From Planctomycetaceae bacterium (GTDB lineage: Bacteria; Planctomycetota; Planctomycetia; Planctomycetales; Planctomycetaceae): DNA of 9,022 nt. The notes beneath the pieces were generated by a model that saw only the letters and a program-made list of their open reading frames with translations, searched no databases and was not told where the DNA came from. Where the stretch lies: contig JAGQQT010000136.1 of assembly GCA_020426065.1 (NCBI GenBank), positions 1-9,022 on the forward strand, given 5' to 3'. Shown here one piece after another: positions 1 through 6,244 of this stretch. The stretch's first letter is position 1. Each line of letters starts with the position of its first letter. The translations under genes and the position numbers were made by a program.

Positions 1-892
1 CTTCGTCGTAGATATTCACGCCGAAGTTCATGTTGATGGGATCAGCGAAGGTATCCCATTCCCGCGCGACGCGGAAATTGGTCAGGACTGCTTCTTCGGC
101 CAGGTCTCCATCTTCATCGGTATCAATGACCGCCCGGAAATGCTCGCCATCATGAAAGACCACGCAATCATAAATGGGGCCCGGATCCGCGTACTGTTTC
201 AGCATGTCATCAAGCAGGGTGACCCGTGCTTCCAGTTCGGCCAGTTGTTTTTTGCCGTTGTCATCCGGTTTGGGATTTGCCGTTTTCCAGTTGGCAACAT
301 CCTGGACCAGTTGAGCCCGTTGTAACTGGGCCTGGTTACGAAATTTCTTTTCGCGTTCCGGCTTGATGATCTGCACCAGCTCGGGAGGCAGGAGTTCATA
401 CCCGGATTTCATCCCGATGCGGAATTCTCCCTTCGGGTTTTTCCAGTCGGGGTTCAATTTGAGTGTACGGCCGGACAATCCGGTCAACTGATGATTTTCT
501 GCCTGAGCGGGCTCTCCCATGGAAACATCGCCGCTGCCGGTTCCATCGACAATGTCGATGACCTTGGGACGTCCATCGGGAGTGGTTTGCAGACCAGCTG
601 CTCCCGGATCAACTCCGGTATCAAAAATGGCGACCACCACACCCCGGCCATCGGCTTCGGGATGCTTTGCCAGAAAATTGAACGCCCCTGTTTCCTGGCG
701 AGGCATCCAGCTCAGATCAGCCTCTCCTGCGGGAGTCGTTTTTTGCTCAGCTTCTGTGCCCGATTTGCCCGTTTGTTCGGCAGCTGAAGCAGGGCTTTCG
801 CTTTTTTCCGGCGGCTCTCCCACTGCTGGAAAAAATGGAAGCGATACGACCAACATCATCCAAATTACTGATCTTATCCGCATAATGTGCAT
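1..892 (-). CDS. Tripeptidyl-peptidase II-like serine peptidase (S8 subtilase), exported, N-terminal part only
   Basis: The frame is open from ATG 892 to the window edge: 297 codons, with the C-terminus missing. From memory of the family, the match to eukaryotic tripeptidyl-peptidase II is close and colinear. There is an M-P-R-Q-E-T-G-A segment (63-70). D-G-R-G-V then leads to the catalytic Asp in FDTGVDPGAAG (Asp91). G-T-G-S-G-D-V lies at 117-123, LSGRTLKL at 139-146, and DPGPIYDCVVFHDGE followed by DTDEDGDL at about 236-264. The roughly 200-residue insert between catalytic Asp and His is the TPP II hallmark. The His and Ser lie beyond the edge. Residues 1-25 are a basic start, a hydrophobic core (VIWMMLVVSLPFF) and A-V-G, which reads as a signal peptide, followed by a low-complexity linker rich in E, S, A and T (26-60). 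Start: AGGAG lies 2 bases before ATG 892 and 11 before in-frame ATG 883, so either is possible. Expected role is removal of N-terminal tripeptides from oligopeptides, probably outside the cytoplasm (inference). Confidence 0.88.
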   Translation of the reverse strand, partial: MHIMRIRSVIWMMLVVSLPFFPAVGEPPEKSESPASAAEQTGKSGTEAEQKTTPAGEADLSWMPRQETGAFNFLAKHPEADGRGVVVAIFDTGVDPGAAGLQTTPDGRPKVIDIVDGTGSGDVSMGEPAQAENHQLTGLSGRTLKLNPDWKNPKGEFRIGMKSGYELLPPELVQIIKPEREKKFRNQAQLQRAQLVQDVANWKTANPKPDDNGKKQLAELEARVTLLDDMLKQYADPGPIYDCVVFHDGEHFRAVIDTDEDGDLAEEAVLTNFRVAREWDTFADPINMNFGVNIYDE

Positions 893-1183
893 GACTCCTG
901 CCGGAGAAGAGACTTCTGGAGGGGGAAAATGGCTTGAATCTGCCATCAGGTCTTCCCATTTTTCACAGTCTATCCTACTTCGCAGTCCTGTCGAATCCAA
1001 TTTGAGGCCGCCAAAAAACCGAAATCTGGTCCGGATTCCTGCCCGGATCAACAAAATGGCTCTCTTTGATGGCACGATTTTCGCTTCCTGTCAAAACCGT
1101 CCAAATGATTTGGATGCCTCACTCCCTCACGGTTCCCAGCAATTGGGAAAAACCAGGATGGATTTACAGGAAAGGTGGAAATC
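893..1183. other. Divergent intergenic region
   Basis: These 291 bases separate the minus-strand peptidase from a plus-strand small gene, so promoters for both should lie here. I see no convincing gene. Two short inverted repeats are visible. TCCAAA and TTTGGA face each other across TGA at 1100-1114. TTCCCA and TGGGAA face each other across five bases at 1133-1149. Either could be an operator, but both are short enough to arise by chance. For the peptidase a TTGGAT / 17 bases / TAGGAT pair exists on the minus strand near 970-1000, which is too weak to call a promoter. Confidence 0.4.
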
Positions 1184-1354
1184 ATGGTGAAGTTTGGACA
1201 AAGACTGCTCATTACGTTTGCACTGGGATCTGCTTTTTTCGTGACCTGGCGGGAAGGCTTCATGGCCGGTTACGAGGCACAGCAGGTTGATGGGTTTCGC
1301 AGTCCGGTCAAAACAAGCATTTCACTGTCTGGTGATCGTGCTTACCGCAGGTAG
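1184..1354 (+). CDS. Small hypothetical protein, 56 aa, one hydrophobic segment
   Basis: ATG 1184 opens a 56-codon frame ending in TAG at 1352-1354. A purine-rich stretch, AGGAAAGGTGG, ends five bases before the ATG and is a plausible ribosome binding site. The protein starts MVKFGQRLL, has a hydrophobic stretch at about residues 8-22 (LLITFALGSAFFVTW), then a polar tail with several Gln, Arg and Ser. It could be a single-pass or signal-anchored membrane peptide. I recognise no family. It lies 41 bases upstream of the STAS-like gene on the same strand and may be co-transcribed with it. No other frame in this stretch competes on either strand. The call rests on the start signal, position and composition; it could be a chance frame. 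Confidence 0.45.
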   Translation: MVKFGQRLLITFALGSAFFVTWREGFMAGYEAQQVDGFRSPVKTSISLSGDRAYRR

Positions 1355-1395
1355 CCCGAGTCTCATACTTCTTTTCAGATAAGGCTGGAGTTCTG

Positions 1396-1818
1396 ATGAT
1401 GTCGTCCGTTTATTACCTCAAAGGGGACGAACCTGTTTTTGATCTGCTGAGTTCCGGCAACTATAACGTGTTGCGAGTTGCCGCCGACCCAGGCAGTCAT
1501 AATTACGACTCACGACGATTCGAATACAACCGGTTGTTTCAGCAGATTGGTGTCAGTATTCCCAGTTATCTGATTTTCGAGTTATCTCAGTGCCGGAACA
1601 TGGAGCCGGTTACGCTGCGGATGATGGCTGATCTCACACTTCGTGCCCGTCAGTGTCATGGCGATGCCTGCCTGGTGAGTTGTTCGCCAGAGCTTGAGGA
1701 GCGAATCGCACAGGTCAGCGAATTACTGCCATCCTCAAGAAGATTTCTGTGGTCCGGTTACCAGACGCTGGCAGATGGAGTCGCGGGGGCAATTCGGTTT
1801 GCCACACAGCAGAATTAA
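1396..1818 (+). CDS. STAS-like domain protein (anti-sigma-factor-antagonist fold), 140 aa
   Basis: GGAG lies five bases before ATG 1396, which supports this start over the adjacent in-frame ATG at 1399. The protein covers one small domain. A predicted beta strand (YLIFEL, 58-63) is followed by a loop and a helix (LRMMADLTLRARQ, 74-86). A second strand (ACLVSC, 91-96) leads to S-P-E-L-E-E-R (97-103) and a late YQTLADGVAGA helix. This alternation and the 'SPELEERI' segment resemble STAS domains of the SpoIIAA type, which bind anti-sigma factors or sense small ligands. The loop where SpoIIAA-type proteins carry D-S-S/T-G with the phosphorylated Ser reads N-M-E-P-V-T-L here, so the phospho-switch may be absent (Thr73 is the only nearby hydroxyl residue). 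No anti-sigma kinase or sigma factor is nearby. It converges on the MazG gene with only 16 bases between stops. The fold assignment is by pattern only. Confidence 0.6.
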   Translation: MMSSVYYLKGDEPVFDLLSSGNYNVLRVAADPGSHNYDSRRFEYNRLFQQIGVSIPSYLIFELSQCRNMEPVTLRMMADLTLRARQCHGDACLVSCSPELEERIAQVSELLPSSRRFLWSGYQTLADGVAGAIRFATQQN

Positions 1819-1834
1819 CCTGAATTCGTATGGT

Positions 1835-2173
1835 CTAAGGTTTGGCGGACAGGTGACACTGACAGACATCCTGTCGACAGCGAGGGCAGCCACGGCAATA
1901 TTTTCGCTCGATGGCAGCTGCCAGATCAACCTGCCGAAGGTTGGCCAGCGTCACCAGCCAGGCCAGGACATCGGCAAATTCTCCTTCGAGTTCGGCTTGC
2001 GATTCTGCCCTTAATGCTCCGGCCAGCTCTCCCACTTCCTCCATGAACCACATGAAGGTCCCTTCCACACCTCGTTTGGCATCTTTATGGCCAAACATCT
2101 CGGCAATCATTTTCTGGAGAGAAGAGAGCGTGAGCGGTTCAGCTGATGATTCAGCGGGAGTGGAATCTTCCAT
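1835..2173 (-). CDS. MazG-type nucleotide pyrophosphohydrolase with Cys-rich tail
   Basis: This all-alpha NTP pyrophosphohydrolase domain would hydrolyse (possibly non-canonical) nucleoside triphosphates to monophosphate and pyrophosphate. The Mg-binding signature is present: E-E-V-G-E (Glu45, Glu46, Glu49) and E-F-A-D (Glu65, Asp68), between helices starting LSSLQKMIAEMF (17) and ending at 91. The tail has five cysteines in 14 residues (Cys93, 96, 99, 104, 106) plus a His, which suggests a metal site. Length is 112 aa with the start at 2173, typical of a single-domain MazG. The frame could extend to ATG 2251, but the extra 26 residues (Arg/Cys-rich) look non-conserved. That ATG also sits inside the loop of the probable porin terminator (2233-2273), so I prefer 2173 although no good ribosome binding site precedes it. 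Numbering uses that start. Confidence 0.82.
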   Translation of the reverse strand: MEDSTPAESSAEPLTLSSLQKMIAEMFGHKDAKRGVEGTFMWFMEEVGELAGALRAESQAELEGEFADVLAWLVTLANLRQVDLAAAIERKYCRGCPRCRQDVCQCHLSAKP

Positions 2174-2225
2174 GTTGGGGCCATTTTCACTGGTACGGGA
2201 GAATCGGTTTCGAAAACGGCATTGT

Positions 2226-2273
2226 AAAACAGAACAGACGGTAGACGCCATCCCTGGCAGCCTTCCGTCTGTT
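2226..2273 (-). terminator. Probable intrinsic terminator of the porin gene
   Basis: Reading the minus strand, AACAGACGG (2273-2265) pairs perfectly with CCGTCTGTT (2241-2233). Between the arms, GCCA and TGGC can form a second, inner stem (2258-2255 with 2250-2247). The outer arm is followed by CTG and then TTTT (2229-2226). The hairpin starts 28 bases after the porin stop codon. A 9-bp stem with an interrupted loop and only four T residues is moderate for an intrinsic terminator. The ATG at 2251, the longest possible MazG start, lies in its apical loop. Confidence 0.55.
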
Positions 2274-2300
2274 GTTCAATGTCGGCTCACCGAAACCCAA

Positions 2301-3710
2301 TCAGAAATCCAGTTGGGCACGTAACGCAACAATATCGGCATCACTCGGCCCGATCACCGGGGCATCCAGAAACGCATGGATATAGTTGAGCTGGAACTTG
2401 GTGAATTTATTCAGATACCAGTTCACACCAAAGGTCAGGTTATTGAGTTGACCTCCCTGAACATTTTTGTCATTCAGATCCAGCAACGACCAGCGGCTGG
2501 CCAATTCCCAGGCACCAATCCCGCAGCCATTGCGATCGTAGGGATGTTTGGGGACCACTCGTCCCAGCACGCCATTCTTGCGATTGTAGGGACGATGTTC
2601 TCCAGTGAGGATGTAAGCGGCCTGGGCAGAGACCCCGTAAAAGGCAACCTGGTCGGCAGCGGTACGATTAACAATGACATAGATCAGCTCAGACTGGGCA
2701 TGAAACGGTCCCCAGGTGGCTGCCAGTTCGCCAGCAAGCAGATGAGATTGATCAGCAGCGATGGCTCCGGTATCAACAAAAGCTGGAACGGCTATCGCTC
2801 CCAGAGGAGGTGCGAGCGCTGCACCACCCAGTTCTGCCACGAATATCTCGGGCTGGTTACGATACTGCACCATATTGTTGGAAGGATCAACCAGGCAGTA
2901 TGCACCACCCACGTGCACGACTCCACAATCTCCATAGTCGACCAGTAAGCCTGTTCGCCGAGCGGCAAATCCGTAGCCGCCATCATCTCCGGCCTGGCCA
3001 CCAAACACATCGGTCGGAAAGCGAAAGAGATTCAAAGCCCAGGTCGTTCCTTCTTCCTCATTGGAGCCCGAACTCATGACTCCGATCTGTCGGAACGGAA
3101 GAAATGCAAATGGCAATCCACGCTCAATAAAAGTCAACTCCCGTGCACTGGTCAGGCCGTCCAGTCCTATTGGCACCCGGAAGTAACCCACCTTGAAGTC
3201 ATTCAGCACTGAAAAATCTTCGACTTCCAGCCAGACATCCATGAAGCTGGGGCGACCGGGAAAGCCGAAGTCAAATTCGACCATGTAGCCAACATTCTCA
3301 GCCACCTTGCCACCTGCTGCCAGACGGGCCCGGCGGAAGTCGGCCCCATCCTGGATATCTCCGACGGTATTCCGGTTGGCGATATCCTGGGAAAACCAGG
3401 CGGCATCTGCCTGGAAGAAGCCGGTGACCTTGATGGTCGGATAGACCGTCGCTTCCGGTTTTTTGCTTTCTTTTTTGGGAGGATCCGGATCCTTGGGAGG
3501 CAATACAACTGGTTCCTGCACCACTGGTGGAGCATGTTGCTGCATCTGCTCAATCGCCATGCGCAACTGCAGGACTTCCTCTTCGAGAGCCTCCAGCCTT
3601 CCGGCTGGCTCACCGCCTGGCAGTACGCTCTCTTCGGCAAACAGGTTGCCCGTCAGAACGACCAACACCATGAGCGCATATGTCAGTTCACCAAACCAGC
3701 TCCGCATCAT
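2301..3710 (-). CDS. OprP/OprO-type outer-membrane porin, 469 aa
   Basis: This is a beta-barrel porin of the phosphate-selective O/P family (Porin_O_P), forming a channel in the outer membrane. Residues 1-25 are a signal peptide with likely cleavage after L-F-A. Residues 36-58 ([19 protein letters not shown] onward) form a short coiled coil. Residues 61-88 are a Pro/Lys-rich linker, and the barrel begins at [17 protein letters not shown] (about 89). Family-like strands follow: [34 protein letters not shown], and near the end [26 protein letters not shown]. The chain ends in Phe, the usual assembly signal for outer-membrane barrels. The coiled coil plus linker could tie the barrel to the periplasm. 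Substrate cannot be told from sequence: the family name says phosphate, but many members are general. It is divergent from the sulfite reductase gene. GGGAAGAG precedes ATG 3710; ATG 3707 is also possible. Confidence 0.88.
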   Translation of the reverse strand: MMRSWFGELTYALMVLVVLTGNLFAEESVLPGGEPAGRLEALEEEVLQLRMAIEQMQQHAPPVVQEPVVLPPKDPDPPKKESKKPEATVYPTIKVTGFFQADAAWFSQDIANRNTVGDIQDGADFRRARLAAGGKVAENVGYMVEFDFGFPGRPSFMDVWLEVEDFSVLNDFKVGYFRVPIGLDGLTSARELTFIERGLPFAFLPFRQIGVMSSGSNEEEGTTWALNLFRFPTDVFGGQAGDDGGYGFAARRTGLLVDYGDCGVVHVGGAYCLVDPSNNMVQYRNQPEIFVAELGGAALAPPLGAIAVPAFVDTGAIAADQSHLLAGELAATWGPFHAQSELIYVIVNRTAADQVAFYGVSAQAAYILTGEHRPYNRKNGVLGRVVPKHPYDRNGCGIGAWELASRWSLLDLNDKNVQGGQLNNLTFGVNWYLNKFTKFQLNYIHAFLDAPVIGPSDADIVALRAQLDF

Positions 3711-3741
3711 GGTCTCTTCCCTGAGTGAGTTTTTCGCTCGC

Positions 3742-3758
3742 GTTATCTCCCTGATAAC
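3742..3758. promoter_or_regulatory. Candidate operator palindrome GTTATC-N5-GATAAC
   Basis: Two perfect 6-base arms, GTTATC and GATAAC, are separated by TCCCT. The site lies 31 bases upstream of the porin ATG and probably falls in its leader. The size and symmetry suit a dimeric helix-turn-helix repressor, but no regulator gene is visible and no second copy occurs in this window. It could also be a small leader hairpin. Confidence 0.3.
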
Positions 3759-3900
3759 CGGGCGATTTTCCAGACTTCCGTCTCAACCTCCATTATCGAC
3801 ACATTCTTAAAACATCGAAAAACCAGAAACTCTGGCAGACACGGAATTCCAGTTTCCGTCTTTAGAAGCCAGACAATCCTTAAAGTTTTCCAGAAAACAG

Positions 3901-3914
3901 TGCAAGAACTTGCA
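3901..3914. promoter_or_regulatory. Candidate operator palindrome TGCAAG-AA-CTTGCA
   Basis: The 6-base arms TGCAAG and CTTGCA are perfect inverted copies around AA. TGCA recurs at 3917-3920, and TTGCAT recurs at 3940-3945, so the TGCA core is clustered within about 45 bases. It is roughly midway between the two divergent genes, where a shared regulator could bind. The regulator is unknown. Confidence 0.3.
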
Positions 3915-3992
3915 TCTGCAGTGGGAAAAATACATTGATTTGCATTCCTGAAGATGGTCCTCCGGTTCATTTTACGGGGATTCAGCTTCCCC

Positions 3993-4021
3993 TTCTCAAA
4001 GCAAAACAGGCCTACTACAAT
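3993..4021 (+). promoter_or_regulatory. Candidate sigma-70-type promoter for the sulfite reductase gene
   Basis: TTCTCA (3993-3998, four of six to TTGACA) is followed after 17 bases by TACAAT (4016-4021, five of six to TATAAT). Transcription would start near 4028, leaving a leader of about 98 bases before ATG 4126. A GGGGA/TCCCC inverted repeat abuts the -35 box on its upstream side. Confidence 0.33.
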
Positions 4022-4125
4022 GCCTGCGAAGGATAGGGGGAGGTTGCTGATCTGGCGAAACCTGACAGCTCACCTCTTTATTCCGGACAGATATCTCTGG
4101 CAGTTTAGATAAGATTGAAGGATCA

Positions 4126-5850
4126 ATGGCCGAAACACCGGATGTGACGGAAAAGAAACTCTCCGGCAACGAATACCTGAAGGAAGGGTCTCGCCAGTTA
4201 CGCGGAACTCTTCCAGATGAGCTGGCGAATGACCTGGATTACTTTTCAGAAGATGCTCTGCAGCTGCTCAAATTTCATGGCAGCTATCAGCAGGACAATC
4301 GCGAGCAGCGAAACCGGAAAGATGAGGAAGGCAATTCACTGGGCAAAGCCTACAGCTGCATGATTCGCACCTGTGTCCCCGGTGGAAAAATGACCGCTGC
4401 CCAGTTCCTGACAGAAATGGACCTGGGAGATCGCCTCGGTGAAGGAACGATGCGGCTCACCACTCGCCAGGCAATTCAGCTGCACAGCATTCTGAAAAAG
4501 AATCTGCGGGAAACCATCCACGAAATCAACAGGATCAAGCTCGATACTTACGCCGCCTGCGGAGATGTGAACCGCAACGTGATGTGTAATCCGGTCCCGT
4601 ACAAGAACAATCCGGTTCTGGACCAGATGCAGGAAGTAACGGTTGCGATTTCCGCTCACCTCAAGCCCCGCTCTACCGCCTACTTCGAACTGTGGGTGGA
4701 AGATTCCAGTGGGCAGAAGCAGAACATGGCTGAGTTTCAGCCGGTCGAGGAGCCGATTTACGGTAACACCTATCTGCCACGCAAATTCAAAATTGGTGTC
4801 GCCCTGCCGGAAGATAACCACACAGATATTCTCACGCAGGACATTGGTCTGCTGGGGATCGTCGAGAACGATACCATCATTGGCTACGATATGTATGTTG
4901 GTGGCGGCATGGGAAAAACTCCCGCCAAGAAGGAAACTCACCCCGCACTCGGAAAACCACTCGCGTTTGTGTTGCCGGGAGATGTCTGTGCGGTCTGCGA
5001 AGCGGTTGTGAAAGTTCAGCGTGACTTTGGCAATCGGGAAGATCGCAAGATGGCCCGTATGAAGTACCTGGTTGAAGACTGGGGCATCGACAGATTCCGG
5101 GCCAAAGTTGCGGAGTATCATGGCAAGCCACTCACACCGATTCGCGGTGTTCAGATTACTGGCGTGGATGATTACCTCGGCTGGCGCGAACAGGGTGACG
5201 GCAAACTGTTCCTCGGAGTGAATATTGAAAACGGCCGTATCAAGGACGAAGGAGATCTGCGGATCAAATCTGGTCTGCGAGCCGTCCTTGAGAAATATGG
5301 CATGCCGGTTCACCTGACTGCTTTGCAATCATTGATCCTGTGTGACATTGATCCGGCTGACAAGGCCGACGTCGAACAGATTCTCACTTCACACGGGATC
5401 CGGATGGCTGAAGACTATTCCATCTCCCGCCGGTTTTCGATTGCCTGTCCCGCTCTGCCAATGTGCGGACTGGCCGTCACCGAATCCGAACGGGTGATGC
5501 CGGACTTCATGTCCATGCTCGAAGCGGAACTGGAACGACAGGGGATGCCGAATGAACTTATCAGCGTTCATATGACCGGTTGCCCTAACGGTTGTGCCCG
5601 TCCTTACGTGCCCGATGTTGGTCTGGTTGGTAAAGCCAAGAACAAATACACGGTTTACCTGGGTGGAAATGCCCGGGGAACCCGTCTGGCCTTTATCTAT
5701 AAAGACATGGTCGCGCTCGAAGACGTCGTTCCGCTGATCTCCCCCCTGATTTCCTACTTCAAATCAGAACGTCAGGGCAATGAATCTTTTGGCGATTTCT
5801 GTGATCGCAAAGGGCTCGACGATCTGACCGCTCGCTCCGAAGCCGCCTGA
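4126..5850 (+). CDS. cysI: Assimilatory sulfite reductase, siroheme/[4Fe-4S] hemoprotein (CysI type), 574 aa
   Basis: This enzyme reduces sulfite to sulfide in six electron steps for cysteine synthesis in the cytoplasm. The layout matches E. coli CysI (570 aa) end to end: N-terminal LSGNEYLKEGSRQLRGTL, then FHGSYQQDNRE, RLTTRQAIQLH, GDVNRNVMC and TYLPRKFKIG. The cluster and siroheme-bridging cysteines are Cys441-x5-Cys447 (CPALPMC) and Cys486-x3-Cys490 (TGCPNGC). The anion-binding residues expected for sulfite reductase are present: Arg81 (MIR), Arg150 (NRN), Lys220 and Lys222 (RKFK). These, with the overall match, favour sulfite over nitrite reductase. No flavoprotein (CysJ) or ferredoxin gene follows, so the electron donor may be ferredoxin or encoded elsewhere; the symbol refers to the hemoprotein family only. 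AAGGA lies three bases before the ATG. A long antisense open frame (4336-5328) is a coding shadow. Confidence 0.93.
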   Translation: MAETPDVTEKKLSGNEYLKEGSRQLRGTLPDELANDLDYFSEDALQLLKFHGSYQQDNREQRNRKDEEGNSLGKAYSCMIRTCVPGGKMTAAQFLTEMDLGDRLGEGTMRLTTRQAIQLHSILKKNLRETIHEINRIKLDTYAACGDVNRNVMCNPVPYKNNPVLDQMQEVTVAISAHLKPRSTAYFELWVEDSSGQKQNMAEFQPVEEPIYGNTYLPRKFKIGVALPEDNHTDILTQDIGLLGIVENDTIIGYDMYVGGGMGKTPAKKETHPALGKPLAFVLPGDVCAVCEAVVKVQRDFGNREDRKMARMKYLVEDWGIDRFRAKVAEYHGKPLTPIRGVQITGVDDYLGWREQGDGKLFLGVNIENGRIKDEGDLRIKSGLRAVLEKYGMPVHLTALQSLILCDIDPADKADVEQILTSHGIRMAEDYSISRRFSIACPALPMCGLAVTESERVMPDFMSMLEAELERQGMPNELISVHMTGCPNGCARPYVPDVGLVGKAKNKYTVYLGGNARGTRLAFIYKDMVALEDVVPLISPLISYFKSERQGNESFGDFCDRKGLDDLTARSEAA

Positions 5851-6244
5851 TAAATTTCTGTGCGACGAACATGTCAACGTTTTGTTGCATGCGAATTTTT
5901 TCATGGCGTCAGAATTTGGTTACGGCGGTCAGAACAGACCAGCCGTGCTGGGCGATTCCGGAGATGGTTCCGGAATCGCAGGCTTCTACTTCAGTTGCTG
6001 TTCCTCCCAAACTTTGAGGAAACACTTGCTGCTGCGCCCTGAACGCAGGACAATAAGGGTGAAAGGGATTTCATCCCTAACGCCTGCCTGGCCTGATCAA
6101 CACGGACCTGCGGGCGAGAGGGGCATTGTTCGACTCGTAACGGGAGTGCACTTTTCCATCGGCTTGTCGCCACTGGCAAATCTGCGGTCAAACTGAAAAA
6201 CGAGTTGAACGGATCGCGCGATTCAGAACAGAGAGGCCGCTGGC
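5851..6244. other. Non-coding gap between sulfite reductase and pyrC
   Basis: Open frames here do not look like proteins. The gap holds a 10-bp perfect hairpin (listed separately) and AGGGAT/ATCCCT arms with a 3-base loop at 6064-6078. The latter lie within a longer alternative pairing, GGGTGAAA with TTTCATCC. The pyrC promoter and leader should be in the second half. I recognise no known riboswitch or small RNA. Confidence 0.4.
5952..5979 (+). terminator. Strong hairpin after cysI, possible terminator
   Basis: GCGATTCCGG and CCGGAATCGC form a perfect 10-bp stem around the 8-base loop AGATGGTT, 101 bases past the cysI stop. No T run follows on either strand, so it is not a classic intrinsic terminator. 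It might stabilise the 3' end of the cysI transcript or act as a pause site. The strand is assigned by context. Confidence 0.35.

Larger units (their letters stand above)
3711..4125. other. Divergent regulatory region between porin and sulfite reductase
   Basis: These 415 bases hold no convincing gene and must carry both promoters. Listed separately are a GTTATC/GATAAC palindrome, a TGCAAG/CTTGCA palindrome and a candidate promoter. Other structure: ACGGAA/TTCCGT arms with a 7-base loop at 3841-3859; GGGGA/TCCCC arms at 3976-3992, just upstream of the candidate -35 box; and a 9-base direct repeat, CTCTGGCAG, at 3830-3838 and 4095-4103. For the porin, a GATAAT -10-like hexamer lies on the minus strand near 3795-3800, without a good -35. 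Confidence 0.5.

Noticed and set aside
519..1190. 223-residue plus-strand frame overlapping the peptidase gene
   Set aside because: It is antisense to the clearly coding TPP II-like gene over most of its length, and the product is low-complexity and unlike any known protein.
1835..2251. Longer MazG reading from ATG 2251
   Set aside because: The added 26 residues look unconserved and the start lies in the loop of the probable porin terminator; ATG 2173 is preferred, though not proven.
3830..4103. Direct repeat CTCTGGCAG at 3830-3838 and 4095-4103
   Set aside because: Nine bases twice in about 270 bases is weak and has no symmetry or spacing that suggests a function.
4336..5328. 330-residue open frame antisense to cysI
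   Set aside because: The plus strand encodes a full, motif-complete sulfite reductase over the same bases; the antisense product matches no family I know.
5882..6196. 104-residue frame in the gap before pyrC
   Set aside because: No ribosome binding site, composition unlike the neighbouring proteins, and it runs through hairpin-forming sequence.
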